Shown here in pieces: positions 34,795 through 43,266 of a stretch of 64,000 bases of DNA. Below the pieces are notes generated by a model. That model saw only the letters and a program-made list of their open reading frames with translations, was not told where the DNA came from and made no database searches. Within the stretch, counting starts at the first letter, position 1; every line of letters begins with the position of its first letter. The stretch comes from Lachnospiraceae bacterium (GTDB lineage: Bacteria > Bacillota > Clostridia > Lachnospirales > Lachnospiraceae): the NCBI GenBank assembly GCA_015057025.1, contig SVFD01000008.1, positions 57,220-121,219 on the forward strand, in the 5' to 3' direction. A program made the position numbers and the translations under genes.

Positions 34795-36360
34795 ATGAAA
34801 AAACAAAACGGACAAAATAAAGAGATGCAAAAGAAATTTTATATTAAAACAGGTGTTGCCGTAGGATTAAGCATTTTAGCGACTTTTTGTATGATTATTA
34901 TTGCAATTCCTTTTATGTTTCCAATCTCGCAAAAAGAAGAAATTATAGTTGTGGAGTTGGGGAATGAGCCGGATAATAATGTAAAAAATTATGTTACAGG
35001 TCTGGCGCCGGCCATGTGGGTAAGTAAAATTGATTATTCAGAAGTAGATTATATGAAAGTAGGAGAGTATAAAGCAACTATTAAACACTGTTTTCAGACG
35101 TTGCATTATACTGTACTTGTAGAGGATACGGTAGCTCCGGAGTTGACATTGATAGAGGATGATATTTATATTCAGGCAGACGTGGAGTATCCGGCGTCCT
35201 ACTTTGTGGAAGAGACATTTGATGCATCGGGGGATGTGGAATTAACGGTGGAAGAAAAAGGTGGTTCAGAGAATGCCAAGGATAATATTGTATTAAGCGA
35301 AAGAGGCGAATATAAGCTGGTTGTTTATGCAACCGACGGAGAAGAGAATACCAAATCAGAAACCATAACAATAAATGTAGATACATCACCGGAATTGTGT
35401 GAGGTTAAAGACTACTATGTCGTAGCCGGAAGTGAAATTGATTTTATGGAAGGCGTCACAGCGATAGACGAAGAAGATGGTGATGTGACATCCGATATTG
35501 AAGTAGACAATGCAAATATTGATTTGGATACAGAAGGTGTATATGAGGTTGTTTATTCTGTTTCAGACAGCAGAGGATTTATTACACAGACTAATGTTTC
35601 CGTGAATGTTATGCCGGCTGATGATATCCAGGAATTGATTAATACCAGAGAAATTGACAGAAATGAAGACACCATTATAGGTGCATATAATTTATATGAC
35701 AGAGGGTATTATACCGATATTGAGATGGAAGATGTTCTGGAGGAAGTACTACCTTGTATCATTCGTGTCAGAGTGCCGGGATTGGGCGTCGGTAGCGGTT
35801 TTATTATTCAGATTACAGAGGATGAATTGATTGTTTGTACGAATCAACATGTTGTTGGTGATAATGAAAAGGTAGAAATACATTTCTTTGATGGGACAGA
35901 ATTGGAAGGCAGGGTAGCCTATGCCAATTATGTAGATGATGTTGCATTTGTAACCATAGCAAGAAATCATGTGCCGGAAGATTTAATGGAACAAGTATAT
36001 ACGGTACATATCAATAAAGAATATTGGGATGAATTAGACAACACAGCTGAGATTGATGTGGGAACTCGTACCATCAAGGAAGATGGCAAGTTATGGCAGG
36101 ATCAGACAGGAGAATTGGTATACAAGGAGACAGAATCTTTAGTGAATATGAATGGAAGAAATACAACTGTCTGTGAAACAACATCAGTGAATTACCCGGG
36201 ATCTTCAGGTTCTGCAGTATTTGATTCAGAAGGTAATCTGATTGCCATGGTAAGCGGTTATACATCCGGTTGGATAGGCGTTCATTACTATAATGTCACT
36301 TTAGATAATATTTGTATAAACTTTTATGAGGCATTTGGAAGAGAGGTTTATTATTATTAA
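34795..36360 (+). CDS. Membrane-anchored Ig-like/trypsin-like serine protease
   Basis: A 521-residue surface protein. One N-terminal membrane helix (residues 20-42) anchors it outside. Residues 45-275 form about three immunoglobulin-like domains of the DUF5011 type (VEDTVAPELTL, then EEDGDVTSDIEV...VYEVVYSVSDSRG). Residues 320-521 are a trypsin-like (HtrA/S1C-type) protease with a complete triad: His in TNQHVVG, Asp in VDDVAFV and Ser in YPGSSGSAVF. No PDZ domain follows. It sits 17 bases after rnfB and is probably co-transcribed; its stop overlaps the convergent apbE stop by four bases. A role in processing exported proteins is inferred only. Confidence 0.8.
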   Translation: MKKQNGQNKEMQKKFYIKTGVAVGLSILATFCMIIIAIPFMFPISQKEEIIVVELGNEPDNNVKNYVTGLAPAMWVSKIDYSEVDYMKVGEYKATIKHCFQTLHYTVLVEDTVAPELTLIEDDIYIQADVEYPASYFVEETFDASGDVELTVEEKGGSENAKDNIVLSERGEYKLVVYATDGEENTKSETITINVDTSPELCEVKDYYVVAGSEIDFMEGVTAIDEEDGDVTSDIEVDNANIDLDTEGVYEVVYSVSDSRGFITQTNVSVNVMPADDIQELINTREIDRNEDTIIGAYNLYDRGYYTDIEMEDVLEEVLPCIIRVRVPGLGVGSGFIIQITEDELIVCTNQHVVGDNEKVEIHFFDGTELEGRVAYANYVDDVAFVTIARNHVPEDLMEQVYTVHINKEYWDELDNTAEIDVGTRTIKEDGKLWQDQTGELVYKETESLVNMNGRNTTVCETTSVNYPGSSGSAVFDSEGNLIAMVSGYTSGWIGVHYYNVTLDNICINFYEAFGREVYYY

Positions 36361-37370
36361 TTGCCGAGATTTATATTGTGGGAATAGTAAAGATTCCCTT
36401 GTGTATCTACTAAGATACATTCTGCACCATCCAAAGAATTAATATATTCCAAGGCCTTATCCTTACCCAAAACAAAGCAGGTAGTACTTAAAGCATCTGC
36501 TTGCAGAGCGGAAGTGCAGATAATGGTTACGCTGGTTAAGGAACTATCGGACGGATAGCCTGTTGTAGCATCTAAAATATGGTGATAGATTGTGTTATTA
36601 TATGTAAAGTAGCGCTCATAGGTGCCGGAAGTCACAACGGATGTATTTGTGATTTCAATGGTATCCAAAGTGGTTCCGCCGGGGGCAAAGGGTTCTTGAA
36701 TGCCAATGGTGTAAGCCGTGCCATCAGGCTTATTCCCGATGGCACAGATGTTTCCGCCAAGATTAATCAAAGCAGATTCTACGCCCTGAGAGATAAGATA
36801 TTCTTTTATTCTGTCCGCAATATAGCCTTTAGCGATAAAGCCTAAATCAATGGCTGCTTTGGGGTCTTTAAGTGTGACAGTGTTATTTTCAAGTTCTATT
36901 AAACGATAATCCACATGGGTAAGTAAGGCATCAATTTCTCCCTGAGTAGGTGGAGTTTGTTCTTTTGTGGCATCCGTGAAATTCCATAAATCCATTAAAG
37001 GGGCTACGGTTATATCGATTTTGTCCCGGGATAATTCGCAGTAAAACAGAGCTTCTTCCAGTAAGGCATAAGTTTCAGGGGATACGGTTACAGCTACACC
37101 ATTACTGTGATTGATATTCCAGATATCACTGCCTTCTACGGTACGGCTTAACAGATTTTCGTAAGATTGGCAAAGGTCAAAGCATTCTTCTGCTAATTTA
37201 GCGTCTTTGTTATTATAAAAGGTCAGATTTACAATTGTATCAAAATAGTAACCGGTGTAAGTAAGCGGCTGATTTTGGCCAGTACAGGATAGGCATGTGG
37301 TAAGGAACATGCTGATTAAAAATAAAATAAAAGCTTTTTTATTTATCATTATTAAAAATTTTTTTTTCAT
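36357..37370 (-). CDS. apbE: FAD:protein FMN transferase ApbE (lipoprotein)
   Basis: ApbE attaches FMN from FAD to threonine in S/TGAT motifs of RnfG and RnfD. The 337-residue product has a lipoprotein signal with a lipobox cysteine in TTCLSC (about residue 29), so it acts on the outer membrane face where RnfG is. Visible motifs are DTIVNLTFY, the FAD-binding IDLGFIAKGYIADRI, ALINLGGNICAIG, TSGTYERYF and HHILDATTGYP. AAAGG lies nine bases before the ATG. Its position facing the rnf operon agrees with its job. It converges with the protease gene, their ends overlapping by four bases. Confidence 0.95.
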   Translation of the reverse strand: MKKKFLIMINKKAFILFLISMFLTTCLSCTGQNQPLTYTGYYFDTIVNLTFYNNKDAKLAEECFDLCQSYENLLSRTVEGSDIWNINHSNGVAVTVSPETYALLEEALFYCELSRDKIDITVAPLMDLWNFTDATKEQTPPTQGEIDALLTHVDYRLIELENNTVTLKDPKAAIDLGFIAKGYIADRIKEYLISQGVESALINLGGNICAIGNKPDGTAYTIGIQEPFAPGGTTLDTIEITNTSVVTSGTYERYFTYNNTIYHHILDATTGYPSDSSLTSVTIICTSALQADALSTTCFVLGKDKALEYINSLDGAECILVDTQGNLYYSHNINLGN

Positions 37371-37517
37371 AGACTGATACCTTTCGTAAAAGGATTATTT
37401 ATATTAAAATATATTATCATTATATAACAAACCCATATGTTTGTAACAGTCTTTTGGACATTCGGGAAATATGTTTTTTGTAAACATGTGTTACAGAAAA
37501 GAACGAAGGAGATAAAA

Positions 37518-38609
37518 ATGCGTTTAGACGATAATTTTGAAGAAGAGAGCGCAGCAAAAGGAGCAAGTTTTATGTTAACTGCTGTAATCGGAGTAGGAAC
37601 ATTTCTGGTGCTGGTGCTTGGTATCGTTTTATTTGTAAACAGAGATACATTATTTGAAAATAACCGGGGACAGAATAATCCAGCACAAATAAATCCTTCC
37701 GAAGAAGCTACAGACTCTGTAATCAGCGGAAGTACATTGGTATCTGATGATTTGGATATTTGGGATGATTATCCTATAGAAGAAGAGGAAGACAGCGAAG
37801 GCGTTTCTGAGGTAACTTCCGAAACTACAAGTGAGGATGACCCCAGTGAGGGAGGAACGAAGACTCTGGTTACCTTTGTAGACGGCAGGGAACAGTGGTA
37901 CAGTATCAGCAAATATCTTCCGCAGAATGAGTATGACGAGACCGGTTTTGTTATGGGAAACGGGCGTATGGCATATTATGTGGAAGGAAATAAAGAGTCC
38001 TATGTGGGTATCGATATTTCCAAGTACCAAGGCTATATTGATTTCAATGAAGTCAAAAAAGACGGTGTTGATTTTGTGATTATTAAGTTAGGTTCCAGAG
38101 GCTATAGTACCGGACAGCTTACCTTGGATGATTATTTTCAGGATAATATCAAAAGAGCAACGGATGCAGGATTGGAAGTAGGAGTATCTTTTAGTTCTCA
38201 GGCGATTACCGTAGATGAGGCAAAAGAAGAAGCAGCATTTGTGTTACAGTATTTGCAGGATTATGATATTTCTTATCCGGTTATTTTTGAAATGGAACAT
38301 GTGGTGAATGATACAGCCAGAATTGATACACTGACCAAGGAAGATAAAACGCAGATTACTAAGGCATTTTTGGAAGATATTGAGGCGGCTGGATATAATG
38401 CAATGTTTTCCGGAGATAAGGCATGGTTGTTTGCAGATATTAATTATGCGGCACTTTCATCTTATGATGTACGATTGGAACAACAAGAGGATTTGCCGGA
38501 TTATCCTTACCGCTTTTATATGTGGCAGTATACACAAAAAGGAACCGTTGACGGTATTTCCGGTGAGGTTCCCTTGAATATTTGTTTTATTGATTATACT
38601 ATAAAATAG
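37518..38609 (+). CDS. GH25-family (lysozyme-like) membrane-anchored protein
   Basis: A 363-residue protein with a membrane helix at about residues 20-41, an acidic low-complexity linker, and a glycoside hydrolase 25 domain from residue 165 onward. The domain starts with YVGIDISKYQGYIDF, carrying the first catalytic Asp, and ends with YMWQYTQKGTVDGISG...INICF-type residues. The usual DxE catalytic pair is replaced by ExE in VIFEMEHV: the glutamate is kept, the aspartate is Glu. Such changes may weaken muramidase activity. ATG 37518 has AAGGAG seven to eight bases upstream. It is divergent from apbE. Confidence 0.85.
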   Translation: MRLDDNFEEESAAKGASFMLTAVIGVGTFLVLVLGIVLFVNRDTLFENNRGQNNPAQINPSEEATDSVISGSTLVSDDLDIWDDYPIEEEEDSEGVSEVTSETTSEDDPSEGGTKTLVTFVDGREQWYSISKYLPQNEYDETGFVMGNGRMAYYVEGNKESYVGIDISKYQGYIDFNEVKKDGVDFVIIKLGSRGYSTGQLTLDDYFQDNIKRATDAGLEVGVSFSSQAITVDEAKEEAAFVLQYLQDYDISYPVIFEMEHVVNDTARIDTLTKEDKTQITKAFLEDIEAAGYNAMFSGDKAWLFADINYAALSSYDVRLEQQEDLPDYPYRFYMWQYTQKGTVDGISGEVPLNICFIDYTIK

Positions 38610-38621
38610 GTTGACATAATT

Positions 38622-39416
38622 TTATAAAAAATAATTTAGTATGCGGGGACTGATTTCCAGGGAGGAATAAATCTCCGCATATTCTTTTGGTGAAATATCT
38701 TCAATAAAGTTCGGAGTGTATTGTTTGGTGATTCCGTTTTTACGAAGAATATCAATGGCTTTATTATATGCAATCGCAGCTTCTGTCTCGGTAGGATAGG
38801 AGCCTACTTTAACATGGCCTTTGATATGAATGCGGGTTATATAGGTACCATGCTGTAAGCCGGGTTGTTCCGTAACACCACGGTAGCGATTTACAATACT
38901 GATATTCGCATAGCGAAAATCATTTTCATCTTTATTGATAAAATGGTAGTCTCTTCCGGGGACTGCATAATTCATAATGCCGTAGCGATTTAAAATATTA
39001 ACCTGCATGCCGTAATCTGATACAAAAAGATGTTTTCCTCTTGCCATAATTTTATGGGAGGAGTAGTAAAATAAATCATCTTTGTCAAATTTCAGTACGC
39101 GCTCCTGTGACAAATAGTACAGAAAGAAACTGGGGCGTAAATAAATTGGGGTGGGGAAATAAATTCCGTTATCCCGGAGGTTATGAAGAATAATCCATTT
39201 TTCGAAAGATATGGCACAGTCAGAGGGATAATCTTCCGGATGAGTAGATGAATTTTCAAGAATGTTACGAGCCAAAAGATAACAGCTGTTTGCTGTGCTT
39301 TGGTCATCAAAACTTCCAAGACTAATGTGTTTTCCACGATGTGTCAGGGAAGCACGGTAATATATGGAATTGTCTTTTTTATGTGCGCAATAAACGCCGG
39401 TTACATGCTTTTCCAT
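38622..39416 (-). CDS. AP2-domain protein with HNH-endonuclease-like middle
   Basis: A 264-residue protein with two AP2-like modules. The first (residues 5-52) has GVYCAHKKDNSIYYRASLTH and a GKHISLGSF strand; the second (about 183-235) has RYRGVTEQPG, HIKGHVKVGSYPTETEAAIA and AYNKAIDIL, matching the YRG...GxF.T..EAA.AY pattern of AP2 DNA-binding domains. Between them, GRDYHFINKDENDFRYANISIV resembles the DHINxxxxDNRxxNL block of AP2-HNH homing endonucleases, but the first His/Asp pair is altered (YHFIN) and the upstream HR motif is missing. I infer a DNA-binding protein derived from a homing endonuclease, probably without cutting activity. It converges with the GH25 gene (12 bases between stops). 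Confidence 0.65.
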   Translation of the reverse strand: MEKHVTGVYCAHKKDNSIYYRASLTHRGKHISLGSFDDQSTANSCYLLARNILENSSTHPEDYPSDCAISFEKWIILHNLRDNGIYFPTPIYLRPSFFLYYLSQERVLKFDKDDLFYYSSHKIMARGKHLFVSDYGMQVNILNRYGIMNYAVPGRDYHFINKDENDFRYANISIVNRYRGVTEQPGLQHGTYITRIHIKGHVKVGSYPTETEAAIAYNKAIDILRKNGITKQYTPNFIEDISPKEYAEIYSSLEISPRILNYFL

Positions 39417-39587
39417 AGATTCATCATAGCATAAAAAGTAGCTTAAAAAAAGGCGATTTTTGTTACTTTTCGGTAATTGGTAATTTTTAGATTGATTTCT
39501 GCATAAAATGATACAGATATGCGTTTAGCAGAGTACAAGCCTGACAGGTTTCATAAAAGAAAAGCTTCGGGCAAGGCAGGAGGTATC

Positions 39588-40205
39588 ATGTATAAAAAAT
39601 ATGCAGTGCTTTTATTATTGATTAATATGATAATGGGAGTGGCGGCCATAAATTTGGAGGAAAGAAATTTTCTTTTGGCTTTAAGTAAAATTCATGAACA
39701 GGAATCAAAGAAAGAAGAAGTTGTTATTGACATAGAAAAAGTCATTAATACAGAAGAGAAAATTTCAGGAAATCAGCCTGTTTTGGAAGTGCTATCCATA
39801 CAACGTCCTGAGGAAATTGCTTTAAGTCCGGAGGATAGAATGATTCTTTATAAAATTGTAGAGGCCGAGGCCGGAGCAGAAGACAGGAAGGGAAAAATTC
39901 TGGTTGCCAACGTAATCTTGAATCGTCTGGAAGATGATGGTTTTCCGGATACAATTGAAGAGGTTGTATATCAACAGGAAGATGGAGTAACGCAGTTTTC
40001 GCCGGTGGCAAACGGAAGCTTTGAAAAGGCAGTACCGAAGGAGAATACCATTGAGGCTGTTGATGCGGCATTGGCAGGAGAAGATTATTCGGAAGGTGCA
40101 TTATATTTTGCAGCAAGACAATATGCGGATGACAGCAATATGGAGTGGTTTGACAAAGCGCTTACGAAGGTGGTAGAACACGGAGGACATGAGTTTTACC
40201 GATAA
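39588..40205 (+). CDS. SleB-like cell wall hydrolase
   Basis: A 205-residue exported hydrolase of the SleB/CwlJ (Hydrolase_2) family, which act as spore-cortex lytic transglycosylases. The N-terminal hydrophobic segment (residues 5-20) is a signal or anchor. The catalytic domain covers residues 80-205: ILYKIVEAEAGAED with the likely catalytic Glu, GKILVANVILNRL, then TQFSPVANGSFEKAVP and ALYFAARQY. It lacks the peptidoglycan-binding domain of SleB. ATG 39588 follows AGGAGG at 39578-39583. A link to spore germination is plausible given sigK and spoIID-like genes in the window, but vegetative paralogues exist. Confidence 0.83.
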   Translation: MYKKYAVLLLLINMIMGVAAINLEERNFLLALSKIHEQESKKEEVVIDIEKVINTEEKISGNQPVLEVLSIQRPEEIALSPEDRMILYKIVEAEAGAEDRKGKILVANVILNRLEDDGFPDTIEEVVYQQEDGVTQFSPVANGSFEKAVPKENTIEAVDAALAGEDYSEGALYFAARQYADDSNMEWFDKALTKVVEHGGHEFYR

Positions 40206-40236
40206 ATAATAGCTTTGGTTACGAACTTTTTATGAT

Positions 40237-40265
40237 TTGCATATAAAAAAAGACTGTGCTATAAT
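40237..40265 (+). promoter_or_regulatory. Promoter of thrC
   Basis: TTGCAT (40237-40242), a 17-base spacer and perfect TATAAT (40260-40265), about 65 bases upstream of the thrC start. Confidence 0.7.
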
Positions 40266-40330
40266 ATTTACAATAATGTAATTTGGTCGTAGTCTGCTTA
40301 TTTATACAGTTACGAGGAAAGGTCGAAATT

Positions 40331-41818
40331 ATGAACGTACAATACAGAAGTTCGCGAGGTGGACAAGAAAACGTTAGTGCATCCGAAGCGATTATCAAAG
40401 GACTTGCGGAGGACGGAGGTCTTTTTGTACCGAGTCATTTTCCGAAATTAGAGAAAAGCTTAGAAGAATGTGCGAATTTAGAATATAAAGAACTTGCTTA
40501 TGAAGTAATGAAACTTTTCTTATCAGATTTTACGGAGGAAGAGTTAAAACTGTGCATTGAAAGAGCGTATGATGAGAAATTTGATACGGAAGAAATTGCA
40601 CCTTTGGCAGAAGTAGATAAAGCATATTATTTGGAATTATTCCATGGTGCTACCATTGCTTTTAAAGATATGGCGTTATCCATTTTACCTCATTTAATGA
40701 CAACAGCAGCGAAGAAGAATAATGTTGAGCAGGAAATAGTAATCTTAACTGCAACTTCCGGAGATACCGGGAAGGCCGCATTGGCAGGTTTTGCAGGAGT
40801 TGAAGGGACAAGAATTGTTGTTTTTTATCCTAAGAACGGTGTATCAGCCATTCAGGAAAAGCAGATGGTTACCCAGAAGGGCTCAAATGTAAAAGTAATC
40901 GGTATTACCGGTAATTTTGATGATGCGCAGACAGGTGTAAAAAATATTTTCGGCGATAGGGAGATGGAAGAAGAACTTGCAAAAGCAGGCTTTTGTTTTT
41001 CATCTGCCAACTCTATTAATATAGGCCGTTTGGTACCGCAGGTAGTTTACTATGTATATGCATATGCGAAACTGGTAAAGGAAGGCAGAATTAAAGCTGG
41101 TGATCCCATTAATGTAACCGTACCTACCGGTAATTTCGGAAATATTCTTGCAGGATATTATGCAAAGCAGATTGGTGTGCCTATTCAGAAGCTGATTTGT
41201 GCATCCAATGAAAATAAAGTATTGTTTGATTTCTTTGAATCAGGATGTTACGACAGAAACAGAGAATTTATTCTGACAAGTTCACCGTCCATGGATATTC
41301 TGATTTCAAGTAATCTTGAGAGATTGATTTATCTGATTGCAGGTAGTGATGCAGATAAAAATCGTGAACTGATGCAGGAATTAGCCACTACCGGCAAGTA
41401 TACAATTACAGATGAAATGAAAAACAGGTTAAAAGATTTTAACGGTGGATACGCTAATGAAGCAGAAGTTGCAGCTACCATTCGTCGAATTTACGAGAAA
41501 ACAGGTTATGTCATTGATACTCATACGGCAGTGGCATCTACGGTATATGAAAAGTATCGTGAATCGTCCAAGGATGAAACACCTACCGTAATTGTTTCAA
41601 CGGCAAGTCCTTTTAAATTTACAAGAAGCGTAATGGAAGCAATTGTGGGGGCAATTGATGACAAGAGCGACTTTGAACTGATTGATAAACTTTCTGAGAT
41701 TGCAAATGTAAAGATTCCTAAGGCCATTGAGGAAATCAGAAGCGCAGAAGTTTTACACGATACAGTATGTGACAAAGAGGATATGAAAGTACAGGTAAAG
41801 AAATTCTTGGGCCTGTAG
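40331..41818 (+). CDS. thrC: Threonine synthase
   Basis: ThrC converts O-phosphohomoserine to threonine with PLP. Hallmarks are QYRSSRGGQENVSASEAI at the N-terminus, the PLP lysine in HGATIAFKDMALSILPH, LTATSGDTGKAALAGFAG and VTVPTGNFGNILAGYYAKQ for the phosphate pocket. The 495-residue length fits the long class II type found in Clostridia. ATG 40331 has GAGGAAAGG upstream. A receiver-GGDEF gene begins 14 bases after its stop, which suggests an operon, though the two functions have no obvious link. Confidence 0.97.
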   Translation: MNVQYRSSRGGQENVSASEAIIKGLAEDGGLFVPSHFPKLEKSLEECANLEYKELAYEVMKLFLSDFTEEELKLCIERAYDEKFDTEEIAPLAEVDKAYYLELFHGATIAFKDMALSILPHLMTTAAKKNNVEQEIVILTATSGDTGKAALAGFAGVEGTRIVVFYPKNGVSAIQEKQMVTQKGSNVKVIGITGNFDDAQTGVKNIFGDREMEEELAKAGFCFSSANSINIGRLVPQVVYYVYAYAKLVKEGRIKAGDPINVTVPTGNFGNILAGYYAKQIGVPIQKLICASNENKVLFDFFESGCYDRNREFILTSSPSMDILISSNLERLIYLIAGSDADKNRELMQELATTGKYTITDEMKNRLKDFNGGYANEAEVAATIRRIYEKTGYVIDTHTAVASTVYEKYRESSKDETPTVIVSTASPFKFTRSVMEAIVGAIDDKSDFELIDKLSEIANVKIPKAIEEIRSAEVLHDTVCDKEDMKVQVKKFLGL

Positions 41819-41832
41819 TATTGGAGAAGGTA

Positions 41833-43191
41833 ATGGAGAAAGCAAAACATATTCTGATTGTAGATGATGTTACCACAAATTTAAAATTGGCTGCTGAGGT
41901 TTTACAGGAACAATATAAGTTATCTATGGCTAAATCCGGTGAACAGGCAATTCAATTTTTACAGAAAGCAAAACCTGATTTGATTCTTTTGGATATCAGA
42001 ATGCCTGAAATGGACGGATATCAGACTTTAGAGATTATTAAGTCAAATCCTGCTACTGCCAATATTCCGGTAGTGTTTTTAACAGTAGATGACCAGAGGG
42101 AAAGTGAAATCAAAGGCCTTAAGATGGGAGCAATGGATTTTATTTTGAAGCCCTTTGAACCCGGGGTTATGCTTAGCAGAATTGATAAGATTCTTCAAAT
42201 TGAAGATTTGCGTAAAAATTTATCCATTAGTGCCCGCAAAGATGTATTAACAGGGTTGTGGAATCGGAAACATTTGGAGGATGAGGTAGAACGTTTCCTG
42301 GATGAAAACGGACAGAAGGCTGTTTTTATGATAATGGATGTCGATAATTTCAAACAGATTAATGATACCCATGGTCATATTATGGGTGATGCGGTATTAG
42401 AGTGTATCGGTCGCATTTTACAAAGCAGTGTGGGTCCCAGAGATATTGCAGCAAGAATCGGTGGTGATGAGTTTGCTGTTTTCTTGAAAGGTGATTACAG
42501 CGATGAAGAAATTCGGGAATATTGCAGAATGCTTATTACTGAATTAGAAAATGAGATGGCAGATGTTATCGGCAGTAAAGATATTGTGACCGTGTCAATG
42601 GGTATTGCACAGGTTCCTTTAGATGCATATGATTTTGTCGGTTTATATTCCAAGGCAGACAAAGCATTATATTATGTGAAGCAAAACGGTAAAAACGACT
42701 ATCATTTATTCCGTCAAAAAGAAGATGAGGCGACGAAAGTGGTCTTGAATAAGGCAGAAAACAGCTCTGTCGATATGGAAAAGCTGGAGCAGTTTGTAGC
42801 GGAACGTAACGAAGCGGAAGGTGCATATCGTGTAGAGTACGAAGGATTTAAACATATTTATCACTTTGTATCAAGAGGCTTGGGGCGTAATGGTCAAACC
42901 GTACAGATGGCGCTATTTACGTTAAATTATATTAAAAGTATGGGAATTACGCCGGAAATTCTTCACAAAGCTATGAAGGAATTAGAGCGAGCCATTATTG
43001 TATCTTTAAGACAGGGTGATGTTACTACTCAGTACAGTAGTTTTCAGTATGTTGTACTTTTAATGAGTGCGAACGAAGAAAATGGTGAAAAAGTGGTAAG
43101 AAGAATTCTGGATACTTGGGAACAAATGAATGAATATGAGGGAATTCAGTTAGATTACGCAATTAAGCAGGTAGAAGCAAGAACGAAGTAG
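41833..43191 (+). CDS. Response regulator with GGDEF diguanylate cyclase
   Basis: A 452-residue protein: receiver domain (residues 1-120, acidic pair at 11-12, phospho-acceptor D54 in ILLDIRMPEMDG), GGDEF domain (about 135-295) with intact RIGGDEFAVF and FKQINDTHGHIMGD, and a C-terminal 145-residue domain that looks like a second, degenerate GGDEF fold (GEKVVRRILDTWEQM...IQLDYAIKQVEA) with no catalytic motif. Active diguanylate cyclase output is expected after phosphorylation. I chose ATG 41833 because GGAG at 41823-41826 precedes it. With the HD-GYP protein at 8.4 kb it could form an opposing pair. Confidence 0.92.
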   Translation: MEKAKHILIVDDVTTNLKLAAEVLQEQYKLSMAKSGEQAIQFLQKAKPDLILLDIRMPEMDGYQTLEIIKSNPATANIPVVFLTVDDQRESEIKGLKMGAMDFILKPFEPGVMLSRIDKILQIEDLRKNLSISARKDVLTGLWNRKHLEDEVERFLDENGQKAVFMIMDVDNFKQINDTHGHIMGDAVLECIGRILQSSVGPRDIAARIGGDEFAVFLKGDYSDEEIREYCRMLITELENEMADVIGSKDIVTVSMGIAQVPLDAYDFVGLYSKADKALYYVKQNGKNDYHLFRQKEDEATKVVLNKAENSSVDMEKLEQFVAERNEAEGAYRVEYEGFKHIYHFVSRGLGRNGQTVQMALFTLNYIKSMGITPEILHKAMKELERAIIVSLRQGDVTTQYSSFQYVVLLMSANEENGEKVVRRILDTWEQMNEYEGIQLDYAIKQVEARTK

Positions 43192-43216
43192 TTTTTGATG
43201 TGAATTATGATAAAGC

Positions 43217-43248
43217 AAGGGTGTTCGATTTATATGTCGAACACCCTT
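43217..43248. terminator. Bidirectional terminator between REC-GGDEF and citrate synthase genes
   Basis: A perfect 12-pair stem, AAGGGTGTTCGA with TCGAACACCCTT, around an eight-base loop; T-rich on the plus side. The genes on both sides converge on it. Confidence 0.85.
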
Positions 43249-43266
43249 ATTTTATCTGCGCTAATA

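Noticed and set aside
34795..36360. A possible seventh rnf gene after rnfB
   Set aside because: The product is an Ig-like/trypsin-like protease, not an electron-transfer protein; co-transcription is possible but not membership in the complex.
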